Numbered from the stretch's first letter, positions 1 through 14,633 are shown. The stretch is 60,000 nucleotides of DNA from Acanthaster planci (GCF_001949145.1 NW_019091469.1:209701-269700); one strand, 5' to 3'. The notes: generated by a model not told the origin, from the letters alone. Numbers and translations: made by a program.

Positions 1-875
1 GAGCAGTGCAAAAATTGCAGATAAAGCCCTTGCTCACTCCAGAAACAGAACTGTTCACTTCTTGAAAGCTTGTAGAATACCTATGGATGCATATTGCAGT
101 GGTGGTAACGAACTACAGGATTGCAAGAGGGTTTACAGAAGTGTGTGCATAGTACACTTCTCTGAAGCTACACCGGTAGCCACACTGAGACTATTGTGGC
201 AATTATAGTACATGTGATCTCACTCTTTGGTTGTTCAGTTTGAAAACCCTCCAATTCAATGCAAAATAAGTTGAATGAGTAATCAGTCATTTCTGACTAA
301 TGACATTGGCCTGTCAATGCACTTATTTTGCACTTACTGCGTACAGAATGTGTAAAAAACATCTTAACTTTTTTCAAGCAATTTTCTTTCTCTGTTATCC
401 TTGGTAGTAGTGTCAAAGGTTGAAATTAAAATTTACTATTTTCTTGTTACATCACCTTGATGTCACTTATTAATTCTAAATCTGAATAATTAAGTCGAGT
501 CCACTTGCTATGGTCAGTTTTAGGCTTAGGCATGCAAATGCAGATTTTTTGGTTTTGCAGTGAGTATTTGTGCTGCCAATTCACAAAAGCTGAACAAATG
601 TCTTTTCTGGTAAATTCTGCTCTGAGTGTTTTGTGTCCTCAAACTGGCTTCACTTTCACATGCATGTATACACAATCACACTCATACACACTTACCTTAC
701 ATACCTACTGTGGACATTCCTTTATTTTCATGCAGTTAAAAAAACTCAGTGAAAATACCTATTGTTCTTGAACTGGGAACAAGATTTTCAGCTGGCTTTT
801 GTACAAGATTTCCTTGACTGTTCCTTTTACGACGGATGACCCCTACCCCAAAATGCCTCTAAACTTCTCTTTCAG

Positions 876-3800
876 AGAAGGGGAAGCGTCCTGTGGACGT
901 GTGTAAGTCCACAGAACGTCTTCCTGTCCTGCATCGTGTGGACCTCTTATGTTCACAAGTTCACGCTAGGTATGTAAGGTTAGCACAAGCACATCAAGTT
1001 GAAAGTTGACTAAAAGGTGCTTACTCCAGTGTCGTTCTCTCTGCCCTTGCAGGTGTGCCTACTTAGTCTAACCCCTGAACCCACAGTGGCCTTCTGTATA
1101 TCAGTGTGCTCAGCACGCATCCTGTGTATTGCCCCTGTGCCCGGTGCACAGGACACCCATTCCATGCGGTGAGTTCCACAAGTCTTGCATCTTTTTTCAG
1201 ATGCTGAAGAAATCCTTTAAAAGTCCCCTTTCTTCACTTTACTTGTCTTTTCTTGTATTTAAGTTTTTGATGTACTTAGGTTAGGGTTGTCAGTCTTGCT
1301 CACACAGTTGTAATTATCTGTGCTGTTCACTTAGGACAATCCTAAGAAGTGTGCTTCTTGGCTTTGGTGTACCAGTCACAGAATTGTTCACCAAAGCCTC
1401 ATTATCTTTATGCTTGTAGAACTAGCCCATCATTTTTGCATTACAACTGTCGGTAGGAATCTTTGGTAACACAACCAGCACATGTCCGTTAAGTAAAATT
1501 GCAAATTGAGTGTGGTAATCTCTAACAAAAAGGAATTGTCGTAGAAGATTTTTTGATGTACCGTGAGAAATCAATTTTAGACAAACTTGTTCTTTGTTGG
1601 GTGTTCATCCTAGTCCATTTCCTAATTTCTGTGTCCACTTCCCACAAACCTAACAGCAGCAGGGTACACCTACGAGTTCCCAAGGTGCCTCTGGACACCG
1701 GCCAATCCCGGCCGCTGCAGTTCCTAGGTGAGGCAACAATAGCCAACAATGGCCGCTGCCTCATGCCGGCCAGCAGCCACGCTGTGAACCAGCAGGCCAG
1801 TGACATCATGCCGTTTGACTCAGACGATAGTGAAGAGGAGGAGGAAATGGTGATGTCACCGGGGTCAGGATTGGCCCCGGAGATCCGACTGCAGGTGGAC
1901 GATGTGCCCATGGAAGAAGCCAGTTCCGGTCAGTGTGGCTTATTTTCTCTGGGTATCAATCGTTTACTGGCAACACTTCTATTCACAACACTGAATGCCT
2001 GACGTATGTCATCATTGCAGCAATTACATATTGTGCTGTTTGCCTCATTTCCAAGTTAACCACTTGCCACTGGGGTTTCCGGTACTGGACAGGTATTCTT
2101 TATACGCGCAGCCAGGGTCTCCGAAATCGGACAAAGGGAACTGGGGCCTTGTAACAAAAGACCGTACTCGTAACAAAAGACCAGGTTGCTGGGCATTACC
2201 AACATTTTTTCACTCTCAATAGTGGGGATAATCCAGCTTTGTTTTGAAACAGTATACCACAGTTTTGGGGATTTAGCGCGAGTGGATTACCACCGGGGAC
2301 AAAAGCACTCCACCACTGCAGCGATGAGCCACACAGTACCGCTGCACGTTAATCTGGCCCCTTTTGAAAAGAGGTCAGCAGGGCACTGTACCAGTTTTGT
2401 GAACAAAAGAAAATTACGTAACACCGCAAAATCTGGGCGCGTTTTACAAGGCAGCAGGCGTGGCTGAAATACTCCAGTGTCAATAGATGTTGTCTGTCAG
2501 ATTAGAGTAGAAACCAGACAGCCCTTCGTGTGAGTGTAAGTGTCCAGTAAATGAAGAATTTTTGAAGAATTTTGAAACCAGAAAAATATGATAATTATCC
2601 CGTCCCAGCATCATCAACATTGATAACTGCCACCGGCGCGAAGTGGTTAACACACCTAACACCCAGCAAGTTGATTTGTCAGTGCCTTATGATTTACACC
2701 GACTTGTTGTAAGGTCTTGGGTAAATTTCCAAGTCTGATTAAAGTAACATTGCACACCGCATGTAGTTCAAGAATACAAACCAGTGAGACGACTCCTCTC
2801 TCACTGAAGGTCTTCAAGGATGCCCAATTATACACTGCCAAACTTTTAAGCCATACCACTGTGTGTTACTGGCACATGATTTTGTAATTATATTCTGTTG
2901 GAACACTACTCAGGACACTTGAGAATTTTGCTTAAACCCATTTATTTGTATGTAATTGGGTGCATCCACTTTGTTTCTGTATTTTTTATATTATCAGTGC
3001 AAATGACCTCTCAGTAATTCAGGGGTATAGAAAAGAAATGTTTATTATTGTTTACATATTCTGTGTTGAAGAGTCACAAAGAACTGCAAAATCTGTTTGA
3101 AAGCTCTGTATTTTGATTTTTGATCAGACTTTACGACCAAACGAAATCTGATTGCTGTCTAACTTTTTACGTCACAGAAGAAGACTTGGAGAGGATATCA
3201 TCAGGCAATAATCTGGAGGAGATATCAGCCAGAGAGGATCTGGAAGTACTGCAGCCCACCATGTGGCTGGGCACAGAGGATGGATGGTGAGAATATCATT
3301 TCCTCTTTGCCATGCAATCTCTATTTATAGCGGCTAGTAATCTCACTAGGCTTGCTGTGCCAAGTGGAAAAATCAAGAATTCCAAATTTAGAAAACAAAA
3401 AACCGTGCTGGAAAAACTGTGCATCCCTTCTGAATTGTTGTTGTGAATACATGTAGGTCTGTTGACACAAATAAGAAATGTGTTAAATTTGAGTTGATAC
3501 TCGTTTTGTTTCCAGCCATAAAATTTAAGTCAGTGACATTTGTTGAAGTTGCGCAAGTATTTTCCTCATCTTTATTTTGCCAATCATTTTGTTGTCTGAA
3601 ATGTTCAAGACATTTGACCTAGGGCTGACTACATGCAGAAAGTAACTTTGAGAAACAAGTTTTACAGATTCGTGCTCAAGTTATATAATTCACAAATTTC
3701 CATTTGTTTCTGCAACAGCATCCACATTTACCAGTGCACGGACAACATCCGCACCCGGAAGAGTCGCACCAAGGTCCGACACCCAGCTGCCGTCCAGTGC

Positions 3801-5952
3801 ATCCTTTACCTTGACAACAAGGTTTTTGTGTCCCTAGCGAACGGGGACCTTACTGTGTACAGGAGAGAACCAGGTAGGTTTTCAACCAAAGTTGGTCTGG
3901 CCTCCTGAAGACCTTACTACATTAACCATGGCTTCATCCACTTTTATGCTAATCATTTATTCATTCAGGGATGAAAGTTGAACCTTAACTAAAAACCTCA
4001 ACCTGTTATAATTTCCAAAAGCGCAGTGTTTCATATGTAGCTTTAAGACAAAGAAATTGAATGATAAAGTAAAAGTTACAGATAACATTTCATGGAGTTA
4101 ATATATTCCATGAAGAATCTTCTTTGTGATATTTTTTTCTGGGACATTATGGCTGCATTGCTAAAATTTCATGTACAGATAACCTGGCAGAGCTGAACTC
4201 AATTGGCAGATGTAGGTTATGTGTCAGACTTACACGTGCGGCGTCAGTTATGTAAATAATTGGAACAATTAACCAAAGCAGACTTTGCTCATTCAAAACG
4301 TGTGACTTTTATGTCAATACCAGAAATATTCAGAAACGTCAGGTTCCCTATCTTAATGATTTTTAGATCTTCAATTGATATTTGCCATTGTTTTATTGAT
4401 GTGCAGGTCATGCCTGGGACACAAAGAACCCTCTAACAGTCACCCTCGGTAGTAGCACCACCCCTATCAGCAAAATGGTATCGGTCTGTAGCAAGCTGTG
4501 GTGTGGATGCCAGAACAACATCCTTGTGGTCGATCCCAATACGCTCAATGTTGAGGTAATGTCTATAAAAAGTACCATCACTTTATAAGCTTGAAACAAA
4601 CATCTTTATGCATAACACACAAATCACACCCATTCATCAGGCCATGTGTTGAAGTAGCGTGTATCTGTATGTTTCCGTGGGTATATGGAGATACTTTAAG
4701 TAGTAAAACTGTTGTAAAGTGTAAAATACTACAGGACCTAAGTCCAACACTGTAACCACCGGTTAACTTTTTTTGTATGTCTTTGTGCGGCAGCATCAAT
4801 TTTCAGTCAGCAATGACACCCAGAAGACCGTCCACTGCATCGTAAGTAGCGGCTTGGGTGTTTGGGTAACCCTGCAAGCCACAGCTGTTGTTAGGCTCTA
4901 TCACGCCAGCACCTACGAGAACTTGTGCGATGTGGACGTGACACAGACAGTGTACAAGATGCTGGCAGGTACATCTTGGAGTATTTGTCTGAATTGTCTT
5001 CTTTCAATGACAGATTTGAATGTAAATTATTGCACATTGCTTGAAGATATCCCAAATTATTTTGCCACAAATAACACCGTACAATGCAGCAAATTTCTCA
5101 TAATTGCTGAAAGCCTCTGTTTTTGTTTGTGTTGACTTAAGAACCTCATCTCTCCCCTTTGTGTAAGTAGTCTTGTTTCACAGTAAACATGGCTAAATAA
5201 ATTAATGTGTAGGGGATTCCCTTCCTTCTCGTTACATTACAAATGCTGTGTACTAAGAGCTATTCAAGACTTTGTTAGAAAAAGCATAAAGAAGCAGCAA
5301 ATAAAACCACAGCCTTCTTCGACTTCAAGCTGTAAAATTTAAAGAGAAATAGGGAAACCTAAAAGCCCATTCACAAAACATTTTCAACATTTTGAAATCT
5401 CTGCATTGGATCAATTTCAACAATTTTCAAACCTCTTCTATGAACTTCTGCGATGGTTTGCTCCTTGGTTTTGCCTTGTCAGGTTCTGACGCCATCATAA
5501 GACAGCACAAGGCGGCTTGCCTCCGCATCACGGCACTCCTTATATGCAAAGAGCTGCTCTGGGTGGGCACCAGTGCAGGTGTGGTCCTAACCCTCCCCCA
5601 CCCCAAGATTACCACCACCACCACCTCTTTGGCCCGGGACATATCCTTCCCAAACGGCTCCGGCCAGGGCCACACAGGACACGTACGATTCTTGACTGCT
5701 GTCGACATTCCATCGGGGAAACCAGCTCCAGTTCAGAGGAAGATCAGCGAGCAGGTGCTCGAGCGATCCCGAGAGTTACACCCACCGGAAATGGAACAGC
5801 AACAGCGCAGGGCTTCATCTGCCGCCGCAATTGTTTCCAACATGATGGTCATAAGCGGAGGGGACGGATATGAAGATTTCAGTGCGACGACGCCAAACGA
5901 GGCTGCTGGGAAAGAAGACAGTACCAACCACCTTCTACTCTGGCAAGTTTGA
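876..5952 (+). CDS. ARHGEF17: Rho guanine nucleotide exchange factor 17, C-terminal part (partial gene)
   Basis: This is the 3' part of a RhoGEF (TEM4 family) that activates RhoA-type GTPases at actin and junction structures. Exons read by eye are 876-902, 1053-1168, 1657-1928, 3178-3286, 3719-3873, 4407-4555, 4794-4968 and 5483-5952. All borders are AG/GT, the phases join exactly, and they give 490 residues to the TGA at 5950-5952. The catalytic DH-PH part would lie 5' of the window. What is seen is an acidic linker (DDSEEEEE) followed by the WD40-like propeller. Family-typical strings are PTMWLGTEDG, CILYLDNKVFVSLANG, KMVSVCSKLWCGCQN, GSDAIIRQHKAACLRITALL and ELLWVGTSAGVVLT. The end contains VISGGDGYEDF and DSTNHLLLW, which are hallmarks of vertebrate ARHGEF17. 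The 27-nt exon at 876 is the least certain. The last exon carries a lineage-specific Thr/Gln/Glu-rich insert. ARHGEF10 is less likely because of the C-terminal signature. Confidence 0.93.
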
Positions 5953-6375
5953 GTGGCAAATGCAGGGTATGAGGATGACAGTGTAAAGAGTGACTAGAGA
6001 TTAAGGAGATTGTTTTGTGTACTCAACCAGTGTCTGATGATGTCTTTGCACTACTATCGGATATGCAGGCTACTAGAGACGGAAGGACGCCAACAGTAAC
6101 TGGAACAAAACATCCCTGGCCTTTCAAATGGTGCAATTGTTTCATTCTTGTTTATCACTGGACGGGGAAAAGTGACAGTACATGGACTTTACAAATTTGT
6201 GGTATTCACACGCTTTCAGTGGCATGAATGTTTATTTTAGATAAGAAGTTAGGGACATAATACTACATGCTATAAAGAAATTGTGAAAAAAGGTGGAATC
6301 ACAGGCAGATCTGATTTTTTCCCCCACTCATTGGGTGTTGGACCACAGAGATAATAAATTGTCTTTGAAAATTGT
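5953..6375 (+). other. Probable 3' UTR of ARHGEF17 with AATAAA
   Basis: The sequence after the stop codon is AT-rich and non-coding. An AATAAA lies at 6353-6358, in the right place for a short 3' UTR. Further AATAAA motifs downstream (for example near 8360) mean a longer UTR cannot be excluded. Confidence 0.5.
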
Positions 6376-9300
6376 AAATATCGCTCATTTCACACTTGGT
6401 ATTCCCTGATTTATCTGTCCTGTGTACTTCATTGTAGACCGAAATAATAGAACAGACTTTACTCATTAGTCATTGATTTATGCTACCAAGAAAAGCAATT
6501 GCTTTCTTGATCACTTTGAATATTGTGAGATCATTCTCTTGAAAGCAGTAGACTACAACAGTATGAGTCACATAAAGGCAGACTAATGGGGAAAAAATGC
6601 CCTTGTTACGGTGGCAGCTTTTTCACACTTGTGTTCCAAACCTTATTTAGAATTGTCCAATTACCTATTCTCTGTGGGTTGAAAAGTCATTAAATATGCA
6701 TGCCTGATCTGCACATGAGCTTGGTACTACCACAGTAACGCTTCTTATTCTTGTCTTGCATGAATCTTTAGACACACAGTCTCAAATACCAAAAGATGTA
6801 TCCAGGTCCGATACCTGACAAGTTCTATGTACTGTAAACATGTCACAGATTTAAGACTGTTATTGTAAAGAGAGCATAAGGAGACTCGAGGAAAAAGAAG
6901 CCGTCAGATAACTGATGCGTGATACTTGAAAGACTGAGTGTAATATGAACTTGATAAGCTGTGTTGAGTTGTACATGTTGTCCTCTGATTGTGTTATCCT
7001 GCTTCAATTTTACACTGACTGCAAATATACTGAGGATGCTGTTGGTTTTTGTAAGCCTGAGATTATTGGTAGAAGTCTCCGTGCCGGTCGCGGTAATTTT
7101 ATTTGAATACTTAAGTTGCTTGCACTGAAAAAAAGTATACATTTATTCATTTTGTTAGCATTTAACACTGTTAACATATTTTATCCACCGTGATTGGACA
7201 CACGCAGAACAGTATTCTTTAGTATTAACATTACTTGTAAATGAAAGGTTGTTTGTGTGTCATGAGGTGGTCATATTTTATACACAGTACCCTTCTGATA
7301 TTCAACGTTTAAGCGTATAAAGGGAGTGGACACGAGGAGATTTCACTGTTAAGTTGGGGCAGTTTGAAACTGTAGCAACAAATCTGCATTGTGTCTTGCG
7401 CCGGTGACATTGGCAAATGTTGAGGGGAACCTCATAAGGTTACCTTAAAGAGAAGAAATTAAACAAAGCTGTGTGTTACATGATTTAAAATCTTATTCTC
7501 GGCCGAAGGAAGAAAATTTTACGGAGCCAGGTTTCAAACCAGAATATCAGTACATCACAGTGTTATCCAGCCCTATGCTTGCAATCATGTCTGTTGAAAG
7601 GGAGGTTGAACTCCATTCAGTCCAAGTTTTGGGTTCATCATTAAATGGAAAAAAGTAAACTTAGCCAGTGTCTTCAGGTGGTTTCATATTCGATTGGAAA
7701 TTCACACACAACTTTTTTTTATCTTACATGTAAGTCTCATAAAATTTCAAAATTGATTCATAAATGTCTTTAAATTTTTTTGGTTTAATGTGGTCTGGTC
7801 CTTTCGCAAGTTACACTTTTCTAGAAATTTTTGATTTTAGGCATTTAAACAAAATGTTTTGGCCGTAGATATGTTATTAGCACAGTTGACACTGGACAGT
7901 CTTTTGCAAATATGCTTCATAACAGATATCTCAGGCAACATTAAGAGGCGTAAAATTGTATGTAATTCAATATCCTTTTTGGCTCAAAAGATTTGATCTT
8001 ATCTCATGACTGGGACCATTAAAGCTAAGGTAAGCAGTAGTGTTTCCTTCCTAATATAATATTTTTGGCTTTGAAAAGTCAGTGCTTAAAAAAACTTCAT
8101 GGTTGTTGCAGCACTTTCTGAACTACTCATATTTTGCATGTATGTATGCGCATATATTGCTTTTTATAATTGTGGTAAATTTAGTTCCTTGTAACTGCTT
8201 CTAAAGAAGTGAACAGAAAACTGCATTGAGGGCAAGTTTGAAATAAGATTTTGATGAAAGCTGTTCTGTAATTAATTTGTTCATCTCCCGGATGTATTAA
8301 CTCTTCACAGACACTTTTTTTGAACCTTCTTGTTAGCTGGACTGGCATGGGATATTTTCAATAAAATATCAACCCCCTTCTTTTTCCTGCATCAAGCTTG
8401 TTTTGAATCTCCCTCAATGCTTATGTGTTCCACTGCTGTAGTCTCGTTGATCACTACTCAGTCACAAGTCATATCACAAGATTAGTCACAAGCAATACGG
8501 GATGGAGAGTGAGTGATGACAGAGAGAGATGACAAGGGAATTTCTTGTTTGGAAGACTGGGTTGACTTGCAAGGATGTGACTGCAACTTTTGGAGTGTTC
8601 ATTGGTCAATGTAACTTTTGTGCATTTTTGCTGTTTAACTATTTATTATTTATAAACGACAATGAAAAAGATTGGCAGCTGGATTTGTCTAGCACTCTCT
8701 GGGTAAGCCAGAAATTGCTATTGCGTTGATCACCACACTAGACTATTTTAGACACTAGCTTGAATTTGAGCTTAGAAGATGTAACATTGTCAAAGCGAAT
8801 CAAGATGGCAGCTAAAATGATCAATATCAAAATACCTACAATTCCTTAGTTACAGTTGTAGGGTAGGCTTGTTTTAAATATTCAACTAATGAGCTTTCGG
8901 TTGGACCAGTATTCATGTCTCAATGTTATGTTTTGTTAAAGCTTAAATAATATGGATTTTAAAAAATTGGAGATGACAATATCCTTATTTTAAGATTACC
9001 TTTGTGTATCTACAGACAGTGTCCAGTTTTATATAAGATGTTTATTACGTACTTTTGTGATGGCAATATATACATTTTTAATCAAAATTAAATTTGACGT
9101 TATGTATGACAGTTTTCTTAATTGTACATTTTACTCAGATAGGCATATATTTAGCAAACCTTAAGGTTATTTTGGAGCAAAAAACGGTTTAAAACCATGT
9201 GTTTCCCATGCAGTTTTAATTCAAAGCTGTTGATGATTTCTGCTCACTGATTTTATCTTGTAAAATGTGGGGATCTAAGAGAATCCAAAATTTAATCTTA

Positions 9301-10080
9301 ACTCTGAGATTTTTTTCTTGAAAAAAATGGGACCATTCTCGAGATGCCCCCTTTTCCCCTGTTCGTGTAGAGTTTTTGTTTGCCTTTCATCCTTTTTTGT
9401 AAATGACAGGACTATATATATTATGTGTACCATACTTGATTCAGCAAACAAATTTTAAACCTAGAATAACTCAAACTCAGATTATCAACACATTTAATTA
9501 CAAACCAGGTGCTGGTGTAAAATAATAAAGGCACTAGTAGTTGATGTCGAGCAAGGATTATGTAGTTGATGTCACTCAGAAAGATGGGACAAGAAAGAGA
9601 TATTTAATGTACATTAAACTTGTAAAATGTATTGATGTGTGTTTTCAAATATTATTTGTCTTTCACGTGGATTACGTATTACGTGGATATCCTACGATGT
9701 TCATTTTGCAGAAGTGTTTTGTTCTTTTTATTGTTTTGTTTTATCATTTTTTTAATTGAGGATAATCAAAATAATCGAAATTTTTCAAACTGTTCTTGGT
9801 CAGAATGTTTGGTGTGCCAAGGGTTATCTATAATACCGTTTGAAACTATGTATTATTGTTGTCTGTTTTATTAGTAAAAAGATTATCTGTGAATTGTTTT
9901 ATCTGCGAGGGAAAAACACCTGAACAGGAAACCCTTCAGTGATCCTGAAAGTAGAAATGGGATCTACCCTTGGTATGCCAAGAAATTGGAAACCGTCAAC
10001 CGACTTCTTGTGTCGCATCTACAATCATGTATGACAATCTGCTGTTGTCTGACATTTTCTGACATTTTGGCATCAGTCCT
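6376..10080. other. AT-rich intergenic stretch, no gene seen
   Basis: Open frames here are short (under about 100 codons), lack family features and are broken by AT-rich sequence. I see no splice-consistent exon chain, tRNA or long repeat. A longer ARHGEF17 3' UTR may occupy its beginning. Confidence 0.5.
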
Positions 10081-10275
10081 CGCCATGTGCGCGACTGTTC
10101 GTGCATGACGTCATTCTTTCAACCGATCTGCGCATGACGTCACATCTCTTGTCGTCTGGCAAAAAAGACGTGCATGCGATACACGCGTGAAGTAAGCTCG
10201 TCTGCTCGTACATGTCCACCGACCTTTCATGGGTTACGTGCTCCACTGAACTCGTAAAATATACTGTAAGTATAA
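10081..10275. promoter_or_regulatory. GC-richer island with two palindromic CRE sites
   Basis: Two full TGACGTCA palindromes, each preceded by GCA, lie about 30 bp apart near 10106 and 10135, in a locally CpG-containing patch within AT-rich DNA. TGACGTCA is the consensus CREB/ATF site. A GTAAGT donor-like string follows at about 10266. This could be a promoter of an unseen transcript or a distal enhancer, since no coding exon can be tied to it. The assignment is inferred from motif content only. Confidence 0.3.
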
Positions 10276-13200
10276 AAAGCTTAAATGTTTCTTTTATACC
10301 ATGTATCCATTTGATTTACTGCGGGTTTGGGTCAGTAATTCGGAACAACAAAAATAGCGCAACAACTCAGTGGGGATAAACCATTGTGCTAACAGAAAGT
10401 TTTTGAAAATGCGCGCCATGCACTGCAGGTTCTCGACGTACGCAGTGAAAGGTCACAAAGACGTGCCATGTTAATGCTTTGTTTCGCCGCAAGAGCCAGT
10501 TAGCAACTATTATTATCTCAAATACGAAAAGGACCATCAATGCAGCGAAGCAAGGGCAAGCCACAATGAAGCTTGGGCGAACTGAAGAAACTGCTTTGCC
10601 TATCACCCACCGCTTTTATAACCAAGTCCCCTGACTTAATTGTAACAAAGAAAGTTGTAATTTTCCTAGACTTTTCTCATCTCATTAATTGTTGGCAAAC
10701 TTCTAACTTAACTTGACAGGTTTCAAATTCGTTTTGCAAAGTACTGAGACCAGTGGTAGTATTACTGGAATAATCTAAATTGTTTGCTGTGAAAGTTTGA
10801 TGATGAAATTTGGGCAGAAATATAAACATAATAATAATAACAAATATAGTGTTTAGAATTTGGGCACAGAGTCGATAGTGTGTTCTCTAAGTTACAACGT
10901 ACTTGAACATTCACCAAATTATTCATGTGGACATGAAAAAAACTTTGAAGCAGACAATTTCTTATGAACGTGATATTTATTTGCAGTACCATTTACATGT
11001 TTTGGAATTTTTTCTTACGTTTAGCACATGAATTCATGGCACACTTCAAAATACATGTACATGCAACCTCATGTACAGACATGTGTAAACACAATAAAAG
11101 TGGAAAATTATGCAAAAGCGTATGTCAGTAGACTTGGTAACAGGTATAACTGAAAGTTTCCAAACAGGAGTATCTTAAGTGTAGTGAAATTTCACCGAGT
11201 GTTAAATTCAAGATAAAACTTGATTTACAAAGGCACACAAGGTAAAAAAATGTGTCATGTCAGCATGTCATAGTTAGGGAAATTGAAAAAGAGACAGGCT
11301 TTAACAATGGTAAAATCAACATCTTTGCTTTTGCTCAAAATCTGTGGTTAAGGTGAGTTCCAAAGATAAGTAGGCCCACATGTAGGTCCTTACAACATCA
11401 AAGGAAGGACGCTATCCCAGTCATTTCCACTGGGTCATTTTATTTTAGGTAAACTCTGTATAGAATCAATGTTATTAGTTTCACACCAAAAATCACAGCC
11501 CAATAAAAAAAGTTAGTTTGGCATTTTCAAATTCTTTTTTTATTCTCAAAGTAAACAGGTTAAGCTCTGCATAATCAGTGTATTCTGAGGACGTACATGT
11601 GCAATACACAATGCTGTCACTTGGTTGCTTGGTTTAAACAGGAGGTGATGGTGGAAATAATGGATTTTGATAAATAGCAGACACAGAGAAACAAATGAGC
11701 AAGCCTTGGTTGCAGTTTGATTCACAGGTAACATAGACCCTTTCAATTTAACAGAAATCTTATGTTACCTAATTACCAACCGTGAAACAATCGATTAACT
11801 ACGAATAATGGTGTTATCAAGGCTACCACAATAATGATATGTCAGATCACTTAAAAATGTAAACAAAGTCCTAAGAATGGTTTTATCGTAGTTCACTTGA
11901 AAAGCTTTATTTTTTACTTGAGGCTGGATGGATTTGTGAGGGGTTGACTACAACGTGTGGTGTTGTGTTACCTGCCAGTAGAAGCAGCCTGATAGTTTAG
12001 CTCAAGCTTCAAGTGGAAACTTTCCAGTAATAAAAAATGTGAGAATATCACTATTATTGTAATGCTGCAGCAAATGAAAATGTTGAAAACCCTCAAACTG
12101 TGTTATGAAGCCCCTCAATAAAGATGGCAGTATACATGTTTGAAGGGATTTGACACTTGGGGTTATCAGAATTTGTCCTGGGAAAAAAAATTGTAAAGCT
12201 ATCAGTTATGTAAATATATATTTTAATCAAAGTACAACTATGCAGTAGTACACCCAGTTTATACATATTTGATACTGCACTATACTGTACATTCATTCAG
12301 AATTTCATGTTGTATGACCCAAATATATGTTTACACCAATCATCAAAACAGTGATAGCAATTTGACTTCTCCGTTTAAAAATATGCCACTTATAATATCT
12401 CACTTTTGTACAGCACTTCTGACTCCTTCATCAGAAGATTACAGTTAAAATAAATAATATGATCCACTTTTTATACAATAGTTAACACTTAAGCAGTACA
12501 TGTAAACTCACTATGAATAATAATTCTGGATGCTTGAAGATTTCAACAAAATCGGGGAGGAATCTGCATGTATATATTCTGTAATTTTGATAAAGCAAGT
12601 CAGACCTTCTCAAATCCTTCAAAAATACCACAAGCTGGTTTTGGGACATTGAAACTTTTCTGATACCTTTCTTACTTCATTGCTTGTTATTTGCTAAAGT
12701 TTCGGAGATGAAATAATGGAATAATCAGATTAGCGAGTGCAATTATTATGTGATGGAATAATAGCAGTGTACATATTTTTGAGTGAACACTGAACTTACA
12801 GACCCACAGAGGCCTTTCAGGACCATGTTCAAACTATTCCAAGATCACAGTCTAATATCAAGATATTTCCTCATACATGCCGGACTTGAGTCGAATCTGA
12901 CCTCTAAAGCATTTGAGCAAAGTCTCAACTTTAACACTGGATTTAGGAGAGTTGAGGAAGGCAGAGCCAAGCCAATTCACACACGAAGGGCTTGATGTCC
13001 CTTGGAAATTTTAATAGCAAGAACATATCACTTGTCTTCTCAAAGTAGTATATTTTGGAGGATTCAAAAAGGTTCACGGGAGAAATTTATTAGCACTTAG
13101 AGACAATGACCAACTAAAGGTTGCGTATAAACACTGATAAAGCAGGTTTTCTAGGATTAAAATTCCTCCAGTTACGCTTTTTTGGACTGCACGCCACCTA

Positions 13201-14456
13201 AAAAGGAATGGTGAATATTATGGTATCCTGGAGTTCACAAGTGGTTTTTAAAGGCAAACCAAATACATGCACAGAGTTAAAACTGAACCAGTAAACTAAA
13301 AAACTAATATCAGAAAAAGCCAATCAAAATTCCTGAGGTACAGCAACAATTATGCTAAGTTATTATTACATATGCATGTATGTGGAAGCAACTTAATACT
13401 AGCCCGTGAAACCTGGTGCGCTACTTTTTTTCAGTAGCTGGGGTGACAAATGATTCATGAAGAGGGGACAATGCAATACACCATTTAAGACATTTATGCT
13501 ATTCATTTTCCAATTTTATCATTGTGTTTGGGATTTCCTTTTTCAATTGATGCAGAAACAGAGTCCAAGCATGAACCCTCTAAGAGTCTTGAGAAAAATA
13601 GCAGACCAGGTTTCACGGGTTAGTATCTAGTCACTTCCCATGTATGTGCATGCAGACTTTTTTGGCCTAAATAACGTGTTTAGTCTAAACCAAACGGCTA
13701 TATTAAGTTACTAGAGCACTAACTTCTCACTCTCAGCACCGAAAAATTTGACGTCATCCTGGGTGCAGACATTTTGCATCCATGTGTGCGCTTGCAGAAA
13801 ATTCAAAATCAGATAGCATGAATATAAAATTGCGCACGCATTTGCACTGCGGATACAGAGCAAAATGAAACTGAGCAAAATTCTCTTACTGCTTGCGCAT
13901 TACTTTTTGTGCATATCGACCTTCTTGACATATCGTCTTAGAATACAGGCGCAGATATACAAATCCAAAAGCCAGACAAAATTTCGAGTTTTCCATAGGT
14001 TTGTGCATAAACATGGATGCGCCCCGCAGGCATCACTTTATACATAAGTTAGCACTCTAGTTTTTGTATATAGCTGTACCGTATGTCTAAAATGCACATC
14101 TGTTTAATCTCAATGGGATCTACATTATGAGCATGATGCATCCACAAAAGTGAAGAAAAGGGAAATGTACCTATAGATTACATAGACAGTGAACAGTGTG
14201 CATAAGCCAACAAAATCAGCTCGGTAATACAGCCCCCCCCTGTTGTTCAGTTTAAAAAGGGATATCACACAACACAGCACTTTCGGATACTGAGAAAGAA
14301 GCTGTTATCAATCAAAATGAGTCTCAAGGCCACTTCTTTCCAGTAATTCTGCTCTACTGGTAGCTCAAATTAAAAATAGAAAAAAGGGCCGTTGTTTTGG
14401 TGACTATTCACTCCGATCAAAATGGCCATTTATGGTTTACTCTTTTCATTCCAATA

Positions 14457-14633
14457 CGGGCGATTCACAACAGTGTGCCACCAAGAGTTTGCAATGTGTT
14501 GGCCAATCACAATGCGCAAAATTTGTCGACCCTTTCCAAACGCACATTCGGTTGACAGATTTCGCGCATTATGATTGGTCAACATGTTGAAACTCTTGGT
14601 GGCGCACTATTGTGCGCACTATTGTGTCTGAAG
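14457..14633. mobile_element. Palindromic MITE, copy 1
   Basis: Two arms of about 70 bp are inverted copies of each other. The left arm includes GTGCCACCAAGAGTTTG and CCAATCACAATGCGC, and the right arm has their reverse complements with a few mismatches. The same element occurs at 51441-51600, sharing the GTCGACCCTTTCCAA centre and the CGGGCGATTCAC edge. There is no coding capacity, as expected for a non-autonomous inverted-repeat DNA transposon. The superfamily is not determined. Confidence 0.8.

Noticed and set aside
1553-2002. Long + strand frame extending beyond both sides of an ARHGEF17 exon
   Set aside because: Only 1657-1928 is bounded by AG and GTCAGT in the right phase. The rest is intron read-through.
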